A stretch of 64,000 bases of DNA from a bacterium (GTDB taxonomy: Bacteria > UBP6 > UBA1177), in NCBI GenBank assembly GCA_017963125.1, contig JAGCUA010000018.1, positions 1 to 64,000 of the forward strand. The letters are read 5' to 3'. A model generated the notes under the pieces. The model made no database searches, was not told the DNA's origin, and worked only from the letters and a program-made list of their open reading frames with translations. The position numbers and the translations under genes were made by a program. Positions 8,154 to 16,064 of the stretch are shown one piece after another (position 1 is the stretch's first letter; each line of letters begins with the position of its first letter).

Positions 8154-10571
8154 ATGCAGAAATTCAAAGTTTCAGTTTTTTTTCTTATATTTTTGGTCAT
8201 TTCGCTGCTTTACGCTGAAGAACCTAAAGAATCAATGGTTTCGATAAACCGGTTTCCGCAGAATTCCGATGTTTTTGAAGATTATCAGTTCCAGATGCAG
8301 ACGAAAGCGATCCTTGATCCGAAGATAAACGGGATTCTCTACCCCGTTATCGGTTTTCCGGCAATGGTAACGCCCGATGAACCGTGCTTTTCAGTCATTT
8401 TCAGGCACGATCATCTCTCTCCGAATCTGTACAACTCTGTGGAAGTAAGACTTGTCCGCATCTCTGAAACCGGAAGAAGTGAATTTCTCACATACAGACC
8501 CGTAATGGAACTGCAGCCTGATTACTATTATTTCGGAATGATCGCCGACGGCATTTACAAACTGACACTTTGTTCGAATATCATCCTGCCCGAAGCGAAA
8601 TATGATCTGACAGTCAAAGTTCCAGGCGATGAAAACGAGATGATTTCACGCAACGCCGTCTTCTTTCCGCACTATGAAGAAAACGACCCCGCAAAATTCC
8701 TCATCGTTGCAGATCCGCAGATAGAGGATCTTCTGAGCAAAAAGACAGACGACATGAACTTCAACCCTGAGAATTATCCGTTCTATGCCGAAAACTCGCT
8801 GCTCAACTACGACCAGCAGTTCGGAATCATAAAAGCGACGTTTTCACAGTTGAATTCCGCGGACACCAATTTTTCCATCATGCTCGGCGACATCGCCTAC
8901 GGAAGAAACTACCAGCAGGAATACTCGGATTTTTACGACATGATGACAAAACTTGAAATTCCGATGTTCTCGATTCCCGGCAACCACGACGGATATGCCC
9001 AGTTTACAACAGTTGATGACCTGACATCACCTCTCGAATCGGATGGTCTTGAATACTGGGCAAAGTTTTTAGGTCCGATGAACAACGCCTTCAATTTCAG
9101 GAACAAAACATATCTGCTTCTCAACACCTACGACGGAACTTCGCAAAGGCGCGCAAGCAACCAGATCGGGATCGGCGACACAGGTGCTTCTCCGGTAGCG
9201 AACTGGGGCGGATACCTTGCCGAAAAAACGCTGAAATGGGCTGAGATCATGCTTGAAGACAACGATGTTGCGGCTGTTTTCGGTCACATGACGCCGCTCG
9301 GACAGGATGCGACCGGAAAGTATCACGCAAACAGGGCTTTCTCGAAGATCTACGGCATAGTGAGCGTAATCGACGATCAGGAATGGAACATCGACTCGTC
9401 AACGTGGGACAGCGATCTGAGCGACGGAGTCTTCAACGAGACTCAGACTTCCAACAACGGTGTTTCGCTCACTTCATTCATTGCGAAAAAGGAAAATCCC
9501 CCGATATATTTCTCCGGTCACACGCATCATGACAAAGTTTTCACCTTCGAAAAAGGTGCAGAACTTATTCCTGACACAGGAGTCATCGCGCCGGAAAAAA
9601 TGGAATTCATTATGACGACAACGATGGCTACAAGCGGAAGCGGCGACTACTGGGGTTTCAGAAGAGTTGCAATGTCGGATGACGAGGTTTCATACAACTA
9701 CACCTGCGAAAGATACGAAAACTGCGGGATCAACAAGAGCAACCGCGGAATGCAGTCAGTCCCGGCAGGCAACTTATGGGTCAACTATTCGTGGCAGCAC
9801 GGCTCTGAAAATAAAGAATCGATTTTTGCAGGAGGCGACGGCACGGCAATAAAAGTAACCGCCGAGATCGTGAACTACCTTCCGACCGAAGAGAATGTTA
9901 CGCTGCGTTTCATCGTGCCTGGATCAGAGCACGGCTACGAACTCGACAACGAAAACTTCAAGATCGTTGATGCGGCAGCTTCGACCGACCAGTCGAAAGT
10001 CATCATTATCGCGAAAGGAAAAATCACGGCAGGAAGCACGTTTGACGCTTTCTACAACAGAAATTTCACGAAATTCACCGACCATGTAACGATCTCGCCG
10101 ATCACAGAAGGCGAAGTTCCGGTCCCGGAAATCGAATATACTCAGAATGCTTCCGAAACCGTTCCGGCAAGCGCGAAAGTCCTTAATGCAGACCAATTCA
10201 TTTCCCTCATCTGGCAGATGAAAACGCCCGAATATCAGACTGCTGTAGACTTTGCTTCAGGAGATTCATTCACCTTTATGCCGAACAGCATAAAATACGG
10301 AACATGGAACTGGGATTTTTATCTCAGATATACAACTCTGACTGGAGCATCAGGCATCGTCAGCTTTACAGTCATATTTGATTTTCCTGAAGATGAAAAC
10401 TGCTGCGGCGAAGTTGACGGGGACGGAGAGCTGGAACCTGACGAGGATATCCCGCAGGAAGAAGAAATTCCCGAAACAGAATCGGATGATGACACCGAAG
10501 AAGAACCCGATGAAGACATGCACCCAGCAATAAAGAAAAAAGGTTCAGGATGCTCGACAATCATTTTATAG
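8154..10571 (+). CDS. Secreted calcineurin-like metallophosphatase with acidic C-terminal tail
   Basis: 805 residues. A signal peptide (1-21, ending LLYA) is followed by a beta-rich N-terminal domain and a metallophosphoesterase core: ADPQ near residue 187, GDIAYG near 244, GNHD near 277, a His in FGHMTP, and GHTHH near 455, i.e. all five metal-binding blocks. A further beta domain ends in an Asp/Glu-rich stretch (about 750-790) and a terminal KKKGSGCSTIIL. That ending has a Gly-Cys-Ser but no following membrane helix. Substrate unknown (nucleotide, phosphodiester or phosphate ester). ATG 8154 follows GGAGG; nine bases separate it from the next lipoprotein gene, likely one operon. Confidence 0.85.
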   Translation: MQKFKVSVFFLIFLVISLLYAEEPKESMVSINRFPQNSDVFEDYQFQMQTKAILDPKINGILYPVIGFPAMVTPDEPCFSVIFRHDHLSPNLYNSVEVRLVRISETGRSEFLTYRPVMELQPDYYYFGMIADGIYKLTLCSNIILPEAKYDLTVKVPGDENEMISRNAVFFPHYEENDPAKFLIVADPQIEDLLSKKTDDMNFNPENYPFYAENSLLNYDQQFGIIKATFSQLNSADTNFSIMLGDIAYGRNYQQEYSDFYDMMTKLEIPMFSIPGNHDGYAQFTTVDDLTSPLESDGLEYWAKFLGPMNNAFNFRNKTYLLLNTYDGTSQRRASNQIGIGDTGASPVANWGGYLAEKTLKWAEIMLEDNDVAAVFGHMTPLGQDATGKYHANRAFSKIYGIVSVIDDQEWNIDSSTWDSDLSDGVFNETQTSNNGVSLTSFIAKKENPPIYFSGHTHHDKVFTFEKGAELIPDTGVIAPEKMEFIMTTTMATSGSGDYWGFRRVAMSDDEVSYNYTCERYENCGINKSNRGMQSVPAGNLWVNYSWQHGSENKESIFAGGDGTAIKVTAEIVNYLPTEENVTLRFIVPGSEHGYELDNENFKIVDAAASTDQSKVIIIAKGKITAGSTFDAFYNRNFTKFTDHVTISPITEGEVPVPEIEYTQNASETVPASAKVLNADQFISLIWQMKTPEYQTAVDFASGDSFTFMPNSIKYGTWNWDFYLRYTTLTGASGIVSFTVIFDFPEDENCCGEVDGDGELEPDEDIPQEEEIPETESDDDTEEEPDEDMHPAIKKKGSGCSTIIL

Positions 10572-10580
10572 GAGGATTCC

Positions 10581-12035
10581 ATGAAGATTTTTAAGCTGAT
10601 TCTTATTCTTGCCACAGCTTTGATCCTTGCAGCATGCAGCGGCGGTAATTCGGGCTCCATATACGATTATCCCGATGATGAAAGCGATTCAGGCAAAACC
10701 GACAAAGACACCGATTCAGACAAAGATTCCGGCGAAACGGACGATTCGGATACTCAGGGGAACGATGGAGACATCGATCCGGAAAACAATGACGGTGATA
10801 CTGCCGATTCAGATTCCGACGGTGATCCGGAAAATCATGATGAAGACTCTGACGATTCAGGGACGCATGACGGAGACACGACCGATCCGACTGATCCTGA
10901 AGACGATCAGGACGGCAACAATGACAACGATACGGATCCGACCAATCCGACCGATCCGGGAAACGATCAGGACAGCGACAGTGACAACGATGCAGATCCG
11001 ACCGATCCGACTGATCCTGAAGACGATCAGGACGGCAACAGTGACGAAGATGCAGATCCGACCGATCCGACTGATCCGAATGATGAAGCCGACTTCTCGA
11101 AAGCTGTTTTCGTAGACAAATACAACGGCAGTAATGAAAACGAAGGAACCATGACTGCCCCGGTCAAAACAATAGACAAGGCGCTCCAGCTGGCCAGCGC
11201 ATCGTTCGGCGATATCGAAGGACGAAACCAGATAATCATCGCAAGCGGAGTTTTTAACTTTACAAATGACGATCTTCCGACCCTCAAAAGCGGTGTTTCG
11301 ATTTTCGGCGGATATACAAACAACAGCGGCACATGGACTGAAGCGGATGAAGAATACTGGCCGATGATCAGGATTCCGGCAACAGGATGGAAACTTGACA
11401 AACTGCATGACATAACAATTTCAAAAATCAAAATCGCATCAACGGCGGACACAAATCCGAGCGGAAGTTCACTCGGTCTTATCCTCAACAAATGCACGAA
11501 TATAACGATTGATCTTATTGATATATCCACTGCAGACGGAACAGACGGAACAAACGGTGAAAACGGTGTTCTCGGAGAAGACGGCGGTAACGGTTCTGAC
11601 GGAATTCCGGGTTGTGAGGAAACTCACGGTACTTTCTTCGGAGACGATCTGATTCAATATTTTTGCGAAACCTTATGCGTTAACAAACCTCTGGGAGCTG
11701 CAGGCGGAATTTCTACATGCGGTGCAGGCGGTGGAAAAGGAGGAGATGCAGGCCAGGCCAGAAGCAACGGCTCTGCCGGCATGAACGGTGCCGGTTCTAC
11801 AACAAACGGCGGAAAAGGAGGAAATGACAAATACTGGTCTGATATAGCCAACGAATGTTCGGAACAGCCCCTGCTGACTATAACCGGTAAAAAAGGCGAA
11901 GACGGCACAAACGGTGCTAACGGCACAGGCGGCAAAAGCTACGGAACCTTCTCTGTTTCAGGCTATACTCCTTCCGACGGAGGAGACGGAGAAGACGGAA
12001 CAAACGGCCAAGGCGGCGGCTGCGGCGGCGGCTGA
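10581..12035 (+). CDS. Lipoprotein with acidic repeats, beta-helix-like domain and glycine-rich region (ends at in-frame UGA)
   Basis: 484 codons to a TGA at 12033-12035. Lipobox LAAC puts the lipid-anchored Cys at residue 19. Next come a long Asp/Ser/Thr/Pro/Glu linker (about 25-170, including 20-residue repeats DPTDPTDPEDDQDG...), a segment resembling the N-terminus of right-handed beta-helix surface proteins (FVDKYNGSNENEGTMTAPVKTIDKAL), and a collagen-like glycine-rich region (DGTDGTNGENG...). The glycine-rich reading continues in the same frame past the TGA to 12542, so the gene is very probably 10581-12542 with one nonsense or recoded codon. Function unknown; likely a surface-exposed structural or adhesive protein. 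ATG follows GGAGG. Confidence 0.8.
   Translation: MKIFKLILILATALILAACSGGNSGSIYDYPDDESDSGKTDKDTDSDKDSGETDDSDTQGNDGDIDPENNDGDTADSDSDGDPENHDEDSDDSGTHDGDTTDPTDPEDDQDGNNDNDTDPTNPTDPGNDQDSDSDNDADPTDPTDPEDDQDGNSDEDADPTDPTDPNDEADFSKAVFVDKYNGSNENEGTMTAPVKTIDKALQLASASFGDIEGRNQIIIASGVFNFTNDDLPTLKSGVSIFGGYTNNSGTWTEADEEYWPMIRIPATGWKLDKLHDITISKIKIASTADTNPSGSSLGLILNKCTNITIDLIDISTADGTDGTNGENGVLGEDGGNGSDGIPGCEETHGTFFGDDLIQYFCETLCVNKPLGAAGGISTCGAGGGKGGDAGQARSNGSAGMNGAGSTTNGGKGGNDKYWSDIANECSEQPLLTITGKKGEDGTNGANGTGGKSYGTFSVSGYTPSDGGDGEDGTNGQGGGCGGG
10875..11084 (+). repeat. 60-bp tandem repeat, about 3.5 copies, coding
   Basis: Units begin near 10875, 10935, 10995 and 11055; each encodes a 20-residue block of the type DPTDPTDPEDDQDGNSDEDA in the lipoprotein linker. 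Units 1 and 3 are nearly identical and unit 2 diverges more, as expected from slippage or recombination changing copy number. Confidence 0.85.
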
Positions 12036-12542
12036 AAAGGCGGCCATGAGAACTGCAACAGCTACGGCAGCAGCGGCGGAGGCGGCGGTGCAGGCGGCTG
12101 CGGCGGAGGCGGCGGCAAAGGAGGCAAAGGCGGAGGAGCAAGTATACCGCTTATGATATTCTCTTCTACAAAAATCCTTTTCAAAACACCGTCCTTTCAC
12201 ACAGGAAACGGCGGTAACGGCGGAAACGGCGGTGCAGGTCGTGACGGCGGCAAAGGCGGATTAGGAGGCGCGGCAGGTCAGTACGGCGGCGAAAAAGAAC
12301 AGGATGACGGCGGCTGCGGCGGCTGGGGCGGCGACGGCGGATTCGGCGGAATCGGCGGCAACGGCGGCGGCGGCGGCGGCGGTCCGGTGATCTGCGTAGT
12401 TTATGACGCAAGCAGTTCATTGTATGAATCCAGCTCCATGAAATGCAATGATGGAGAAGTCAAGACACCCGGAAGCGGCGGCACAAGCACTGCAAACAGC
12501 GGAATGTCGGGAACCAAGAAAAACATCCTTAAACTTGATTGA
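12036..12542 (+). pseudogene. in-frame 3' continuation of the glycine-rich lipoprotein gene after the UGA
   Basis: Directly after the TGA the same frame stays open for 168 codons and keeps the same composition (KGGHENCNSYGSSGGGGGA..., then GNGGNGGNGGAGRDGGKGG), ending in a Cys-containing non-repetitive tail and a TGA at 12540-12542. An ATG at 12153 could start a separate small protein, but no Shine-Dalgarno sequence precedes it and it has no signal peptide. The TGA lies where the repeat pattern predicts GGA (GGC GGA AAA GGC, as upstream near 11806-11822). Best read as the severed C-terminal part of the preceding gene, unless UGA is read through. Confidence 0.7.
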
Positions 12543-12557
12543 TAAGGAGATTTTTTT

Positions 12558-13592
12558 ATGTGGAGACAAGCCACTACAACGCCTCAGAAACTTGCGGTAA
12601 TCAACGGGCTTCTTCCTTTAACGGCAAGTGAATTTTTAAAGGCTCTGATATTTTTCTGCGGAGACGAAGAGGAAACCGTCAGCAAAGCGGCGGTCGACAA
12701 GCTCCGTTTCACCCAGTCGAATGAAATAAAAAAGATGATTTCGCCCGAGATTCCTGAAAATTCAGTCAGGACTCTCACGAAACTTGCCGGCGAAAGAAGA
12801 GATTCCTCGATCATAATTTCTCTTCTGCTGACCGGAAAACTTCAAAGAAACTGGATCCTTGAATTTCTTGCAACAAATGACAGGACTTTCTGGACCACGC
12901 TTGTAACCCACAAAGATTTCGTCGAGTTCACCCTGCCGCAGAAAGAGGACTTCAAACAGCTTCTTTCTGCTATAAGCGATGTTCTTCTTTCTCTTTACGA
13001 AGAGCAGCTCTCCTACTTTGCAGACAGGATCGCCGAAACAGAAAGCGAAAAACAGCCTGAAAAGACCGAAGAGGCTGAAGGCGGAGAGGAAGAAGAGGTC
13101 GTAGAACTTGAAGACACGATCTTCGACTTTCCGGACTTCCTCACTTCAGAAACCGCTTTCGAAGGTTTAAGCGCCGACGATATGCTCGACCAGCGCAAAA
13201 CCATTGCTGAAGCGCTCCGCGACATGAATGTTGGTCAGAAAATCAAAGTGGCGATGCTCGGGAACCTCGAAGTAAGGAAAATCCTCATCAAAGATCCGCG
13301 AAAACAGATCGTCATGGCTGTTTTGGGAAACGCGAGGATCACCGACAAAGAAGTCGCTTCGATTGCTGCCGATCCTTCTTCATCACTTGACGCGATAAGC
13401 TACATCGCATCAAACAAGTCATTAAGCAAAAGCTACGCTGTCAAACTCGCACTCGTCAACAATCCGAAAACTCCGCTGAAAACAGCCTTGATGCTTCTCG
13501 AAACGATAAGGATGAACGACCTCAAAAACATCGCAAAAAGCCGCAATGTTTCAAACGTCATAAAACAGCGCGCCGCCAAGAAAATAAAGTAA
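12558..13592 (+). CDS. Unknown helical (HEAT/leucine-repeat-variant-like) protein
   Basis: 344 residues, no signal peptide or membrane segment, so probably cytoplasmic. Helix-rich with repeat-like units (LTASEFLKALIFFCGDEEETVSKAA..., VSNVIKQRAAKKIK) resembling DUF2336 or leucine-repeat-variant solenoids, split near residues 160-185 by a very acidic loop (EEAEGGEEEEVVELED). No catalytic motif seen. ATG follows AAGGAG, 15 bases after the lipoprotein frame ends, so probably co-transcribed with the phosphatase and lipoprotein. Function not recognised. Confidence 0.75.
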   Translation: MWRQATTTPQKLAVINGLLPLTASEFLKALIFFCGDEEETVSKAAVDKLRFTQSNEIKKMISPEIPENSVRTLTKLAGERRDSSIIISLLLTGKLQRNWILEFLATNDRTFWTTLVTHKDFVEFTLPQKEDFKQLLSAISDVLLSLYEEQLSYFADRIAETESEKQPEKTEEAEGGEEEEVVELEDTIFDFPDFLTSETAFEGLSADDMLDQRKTIAEALRDMNVGQKIKVAMLGNLEVRKILIKDPRKQIVMAVLGNARITDKEVASIAADPSSSLDAISYIASNKSLSKSYAVKLALVNNPKTPLKTALMLLETIRMNDLKNIAKSRNVSNVIKQRAAKKIK

Positions 13593-13603
13593 CCGTGCCA
13601 GTT

Positions 13604-14350
13604 TTACCGAGATCCCGAGATCCCGAGATCCCGTGATCCCGAGAGTTTGGTTAATTTATATAGATACTGGACTTCTTCTTCCGTGAGCCTTCTGATCTCA
13701 CCCGGTTTCAACCCCCTGCAGGTGATGCTTCCGAAAGCGAACCTTTCAAGTTCCAGAACGCGGCAGTCCAAAGCCTTGAAAAGCTCCTTCACTTCCCGCT
13801 TTTTCCCTTCGTGAAGAGAGACCGTAACATCTGAGATCAGACCATGCTTTGATGTTATCGAAACAGCCTCTGCCTGCATGAATTCGCCGTTTATTTCGAT
13901 CCCAGACTTCATCGTTTCCGCTTTTTCCTGCGTAAAATCGCCCATGACTTTTGCGCGGTAGATTTTTCGGATTCCGAAAGAAGGATGGGTCAGGCGGTAT
14001 GAAAGTTCTCCGTCGTTCGTGAGCAGGAGAACTCCCGTAGTATCGAAATCAAGCCGCCCTACCGGGACAGCGTGCGATCCTGCAGGAAGAAAATCGGTAA
14101 CGACTTTACGTCCTCTGTCATCGCTTGCCGCAGAAATCACACCTGCCGGCTTATTCAGCAGAAAATAGTCGTAATTTTCAGGAACGGTCAGCTTTTTTCC
14201 GTTGTATTCGACAACATCTTTTTCCGGATCGACATCGTCTGCCAGAACGGCCGTACGCCCGTTTATCTTGATTTTTCCGGCATTTATCAGCTCTTCTGAT
14301 TTTCTTCTCGAGGCAACTTTGCAGAGTGCAAGAAATCTGTTTATCCGCAT
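13604..14350 (-). CDS. rluB: RsuA/RluB-family rRNA pseudouridine synthase
   Basis: 248 residues. An N-terminal S4 RNA-binding domain (1-60) is followed by a pseudouridine synthase domain with catalytic Asp101 in GRLDFDTTG, LLNKPAG at 64-70, and the family ending motif KREVKELFKALDCRVLELERFAFG. Choice of RluB over RsuA or RluE is by resemblance only. The last 12 residues (SGSRDLGISGSR) are encoded by a tandem octamer repeat, so the C-terminus has been extended by repeat sequence. The ATG overlaps the upstream PKS-like stop by one base. Confidence 0.88.
   Translation of the reverse strand: MRINRFLALCKVASRRKSEELINAGKIKINGRTAVLADDVDPEKDVVEYNGKKLTVPENYDYFLLNKPAGVISAASDDRGRKVVTDFLPAGSHAVPVGRLDFDTTGVLLLTNDGELSYRLTHPSFGIRKIYRAKVMGDFTQEKAETMKSGIEINGEFMQAEAVSITSKHGLISDVTVSLHEGKKREVKELFKALDCRVLELERFAFGSITCRGLKPGEIRRLTEEEVQYLYKLTKLSGSRDLGISGSR
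13609..13645. repeat. tandem octamer GAGATCCC array encoding the RluB C-terminus
   Basis: Three GAGATCCC units and one GTGATCCC unit (13609-13640), then GAGAG. On the minus strand this is coding sequence for the final residues of the rluB product. Confidence 0.8.
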
Positions 14351-15423
14351 TATTTTTTCGACCAGTGATAAGTCATGCCGCCCATGAAGTAACCGGCACC
14401 GAAAGAGATCGCGCAGCCTCTCGTTTTTTCATCTTTGAGCGGGCGGTTTTCGTCTTTGAACCATGTTTCAAGAACGAACATAACGCTCGGGGAGCTGAAA
14501 TTTCCGTATTTTTGGAAAACCGACTTCGAGCGGCTTATCTGTTCTTCATTCAAACCAAGGATTTCAGGTTCTGTAAAGCGCATGAGTATCGGCATTCCGC
14601 CCTGGTGCAGCGACCACTCTTCGATATTTTCCGGCGTTACGCCCAAAGGTTTTATGATGTGATCGTGAACTATTTCGGGGACCGTGTCTTTGAGATTATC
14701 TTCGAGAACGAGTTTGCCTTCGTGCATGGAAAGCGAACCTCCCGAAACGAAATCAGTAATAATTTCATCGACTTCCATCAGCGGAAAATCAAATTTGTCT
14801 CTCAAATTTTCAGGAATGACCAGGATTCCTGCCGCCCCGTCGGCAAAAAGGAGCGTCGTTTTGAGATTTTCCTTAAATTCCGGGTCATCGATATCGTAAG
14901 TAGGGTTTACTATCCACGAACACTGATCGAAAAGGAACGTTATGGCCGCCTTGTTGTGCTCCTGGCAGTATTTCACCGAAGATTCAAGCGAAAAAAGACC
15001 TGCAGCACAGCCCAGATAAGCCATTTCCTGCGGAGGATAATCGAGTTTTAAAGCGCATTTCGAGGCGATTTTGCTCGACAGACTCGGCAAAACGTCTTTG
15101 TCGCAGCGGATATTGTAGGCAATCGAGAGGAATCCGACATCTTCACGCGACACGCAGCCGTCCTGAAGAAGCTCCTCCACCGCACGGCTGCCCCACTCTA
15201 ACGGATGGTACTCTGGAGTTGCCAGCGCCCTTCCGGGAAAAGCCTCCCGAGAAAGTATCGTCGGACGGTAAGTTATCCCGACAGCACCGACGGAACGTCT
15301 TGCGAAACGGTGAGGACGACCGTTGTCGACAGATTTCGGATAGAGTATGTCAACAACTTCCGAAGAAGAGAAAAGATGCGGAAGAATCGTAGTGATTTCA
15401 GCTATATAAACCTTATTTTTCAT
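14350..15423 (-). CDS. Type III polyketide synthase / FabH-like thiolase-fold enzyme
   Basis: 357 residues with thiolase-fold catalytic residues: Cys139 in YLGCAAGLFSL, His273 in EWSLHQGGMPIL and Asn308 in YGNFSSPSVMFVLE. The WSLHQGG and GNFSSPSVMFVL blocks look closer to bacterial chalcone-synthase-like (alkylpyrone) enzymes than to FabH, which has HQAN. Probably condenses acyl-thioesters with malonyl-CoA; the product is unknown. No methylase, oxidase or acyl-carrier gene is next to it. It starts at ATG 15423, divergent from the lipoprotein at 15591, and its stop overlaps the rluB start. Confidence 0.72.
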   Translation of the reverse strand: MKNKVYIAEITTILPHLFSSSEVVDILYPKSVDNGRPHRFARRSVGAVGITYRPTILSREAFPGRALATPEYHPLEWGSRAVEELLQDGCVSREDVGFLSIAYNIRCDKDVLPSLSSKIASKCALKLDYPPQEMAYLGCAAGLFSLESSVKYCQEHNKAAITFLFDQCSWIVNPTYDIDDPEFKENLKTTLLFADGAAGILVIPENLRDKFDFPLMEVDEIITDFVSGGSLSMHEGKLVLEDNLKDTVPEIVHDHIIKPLGVTPENIEEWSLHQGGMPILMRFTEPEILGLNEEQISRSKSVFQKYGNFSSPSVMFVLETWFKDENRPLKDEKTRGCAISFGAGYFMGGMTYHWSKK

Positions 15424-15534
15424 TCAAACCTTTCAACAAGCAAAAAACAGATACAAAAAACGACGGCGGATAATACCCCTTTGGCAATGTCAGTCAAATA
15501 TATGCTGTTTTTCTCTCAGATTACCTCCATAAAC

Positions 15535-15562
15535 TTTACATCGCAAAACCCTTAAATAAAAT
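15535..15562 (+). promoter_or_regulatory. promoter for lipoprotein-lysC
   Basis: TTTACA (15535-15540), 16-bp spacer, TAAAAT (15557-15562), 28 bases before the ATG, which follows GGAGG. Confidence 0.5.
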
Positions 15563-15590
15563 AGCGCGTTTTCGTTCCGGAGGTAAAAAA

Positions 15591-16064
15591 ATGAAGTCGA
15601 AAGCCCTCTTTTTGGCAGCCGCGGCTTTGATATGCGCGGTTGTAATTTCTTGCGGCGGTGCAGAAAGCTACAAAACACCGCTCGTCTATCCGTCAGATGT
15701 TTCACAAAGTGCCTGCATGTCAGCGGAAGAGATTGAAAATACTGAAGAAAGTTACGATGTTTCGGTTTCAGGCAAAGACATAATCGTCCGCCATTACAAC
15801 ATTCAGGCGCCGAAAAACACAACGATGGGGATCGTTGACAGAGAGGGAAACCTTTCCTACGAAAGCAAATACAGCTACTTTTATCTCGAGGCCGGCGACC
15901 GCTTCATATCGTATCAGGAGGCTTTCAGATACTCGTCATCAGATGAAATGTGCTACTACAACCTTTCGACAAGGATCACCCACATCAGCGGCGGGATATA
16001 CGACTTTATGATTTTCAACGATAAAAACGAACTCGTCTACTCAAAAGAGGTGCGCATAAGATGA
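15591..16064 (+). CDS. Small lipoprotein of unknown function
   Basis: 157 residues. Hydrophobic signal (1-20) and lipobox VISC give a lipidated Cys21. The mature part is beta-rich with several Tyr and Cys residues and no recognised domain. ATG follows GGAGG. The stop overlaps the lysC start (ATGA), so the two are translationally coupled, although a lipoprotein has no evident link to aspartate metabolism. Confidence 0.8.
   Translation: MKSKALFLAAAALICAVVISCGGAESYKTPLVYPSDVSQSACMSAEEIENTEESYDVSVSGKDIIVRHYNIQAPKNTTMGIVDREGNLSYESKYSYFYLEAGDRFISYQEAFRYSSSDEMCYYNLSTRITHISGGIYDFMIFNDKNELVYSKEVRIR

Noticed and set aside
10875..11084. CRISPR-like regular repeat
   Set aside because: The 60-bp units are contiguous, coding and have no spacers.
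11914..12420. several Ala-, Arg- and Leu-rich open frames in other phases
   Set aside because: They are phase shadows of the GGC/GGA-rich glycine repeats and lack starts with ribosome sites.
10581..12542. UGA read as glycine genome-wide
   Set aside because: TGA serves as the normal stop in several clear genes, e.g. pth, dnaX, clcA/ribD overlaps and the lipoprotein before lysC.
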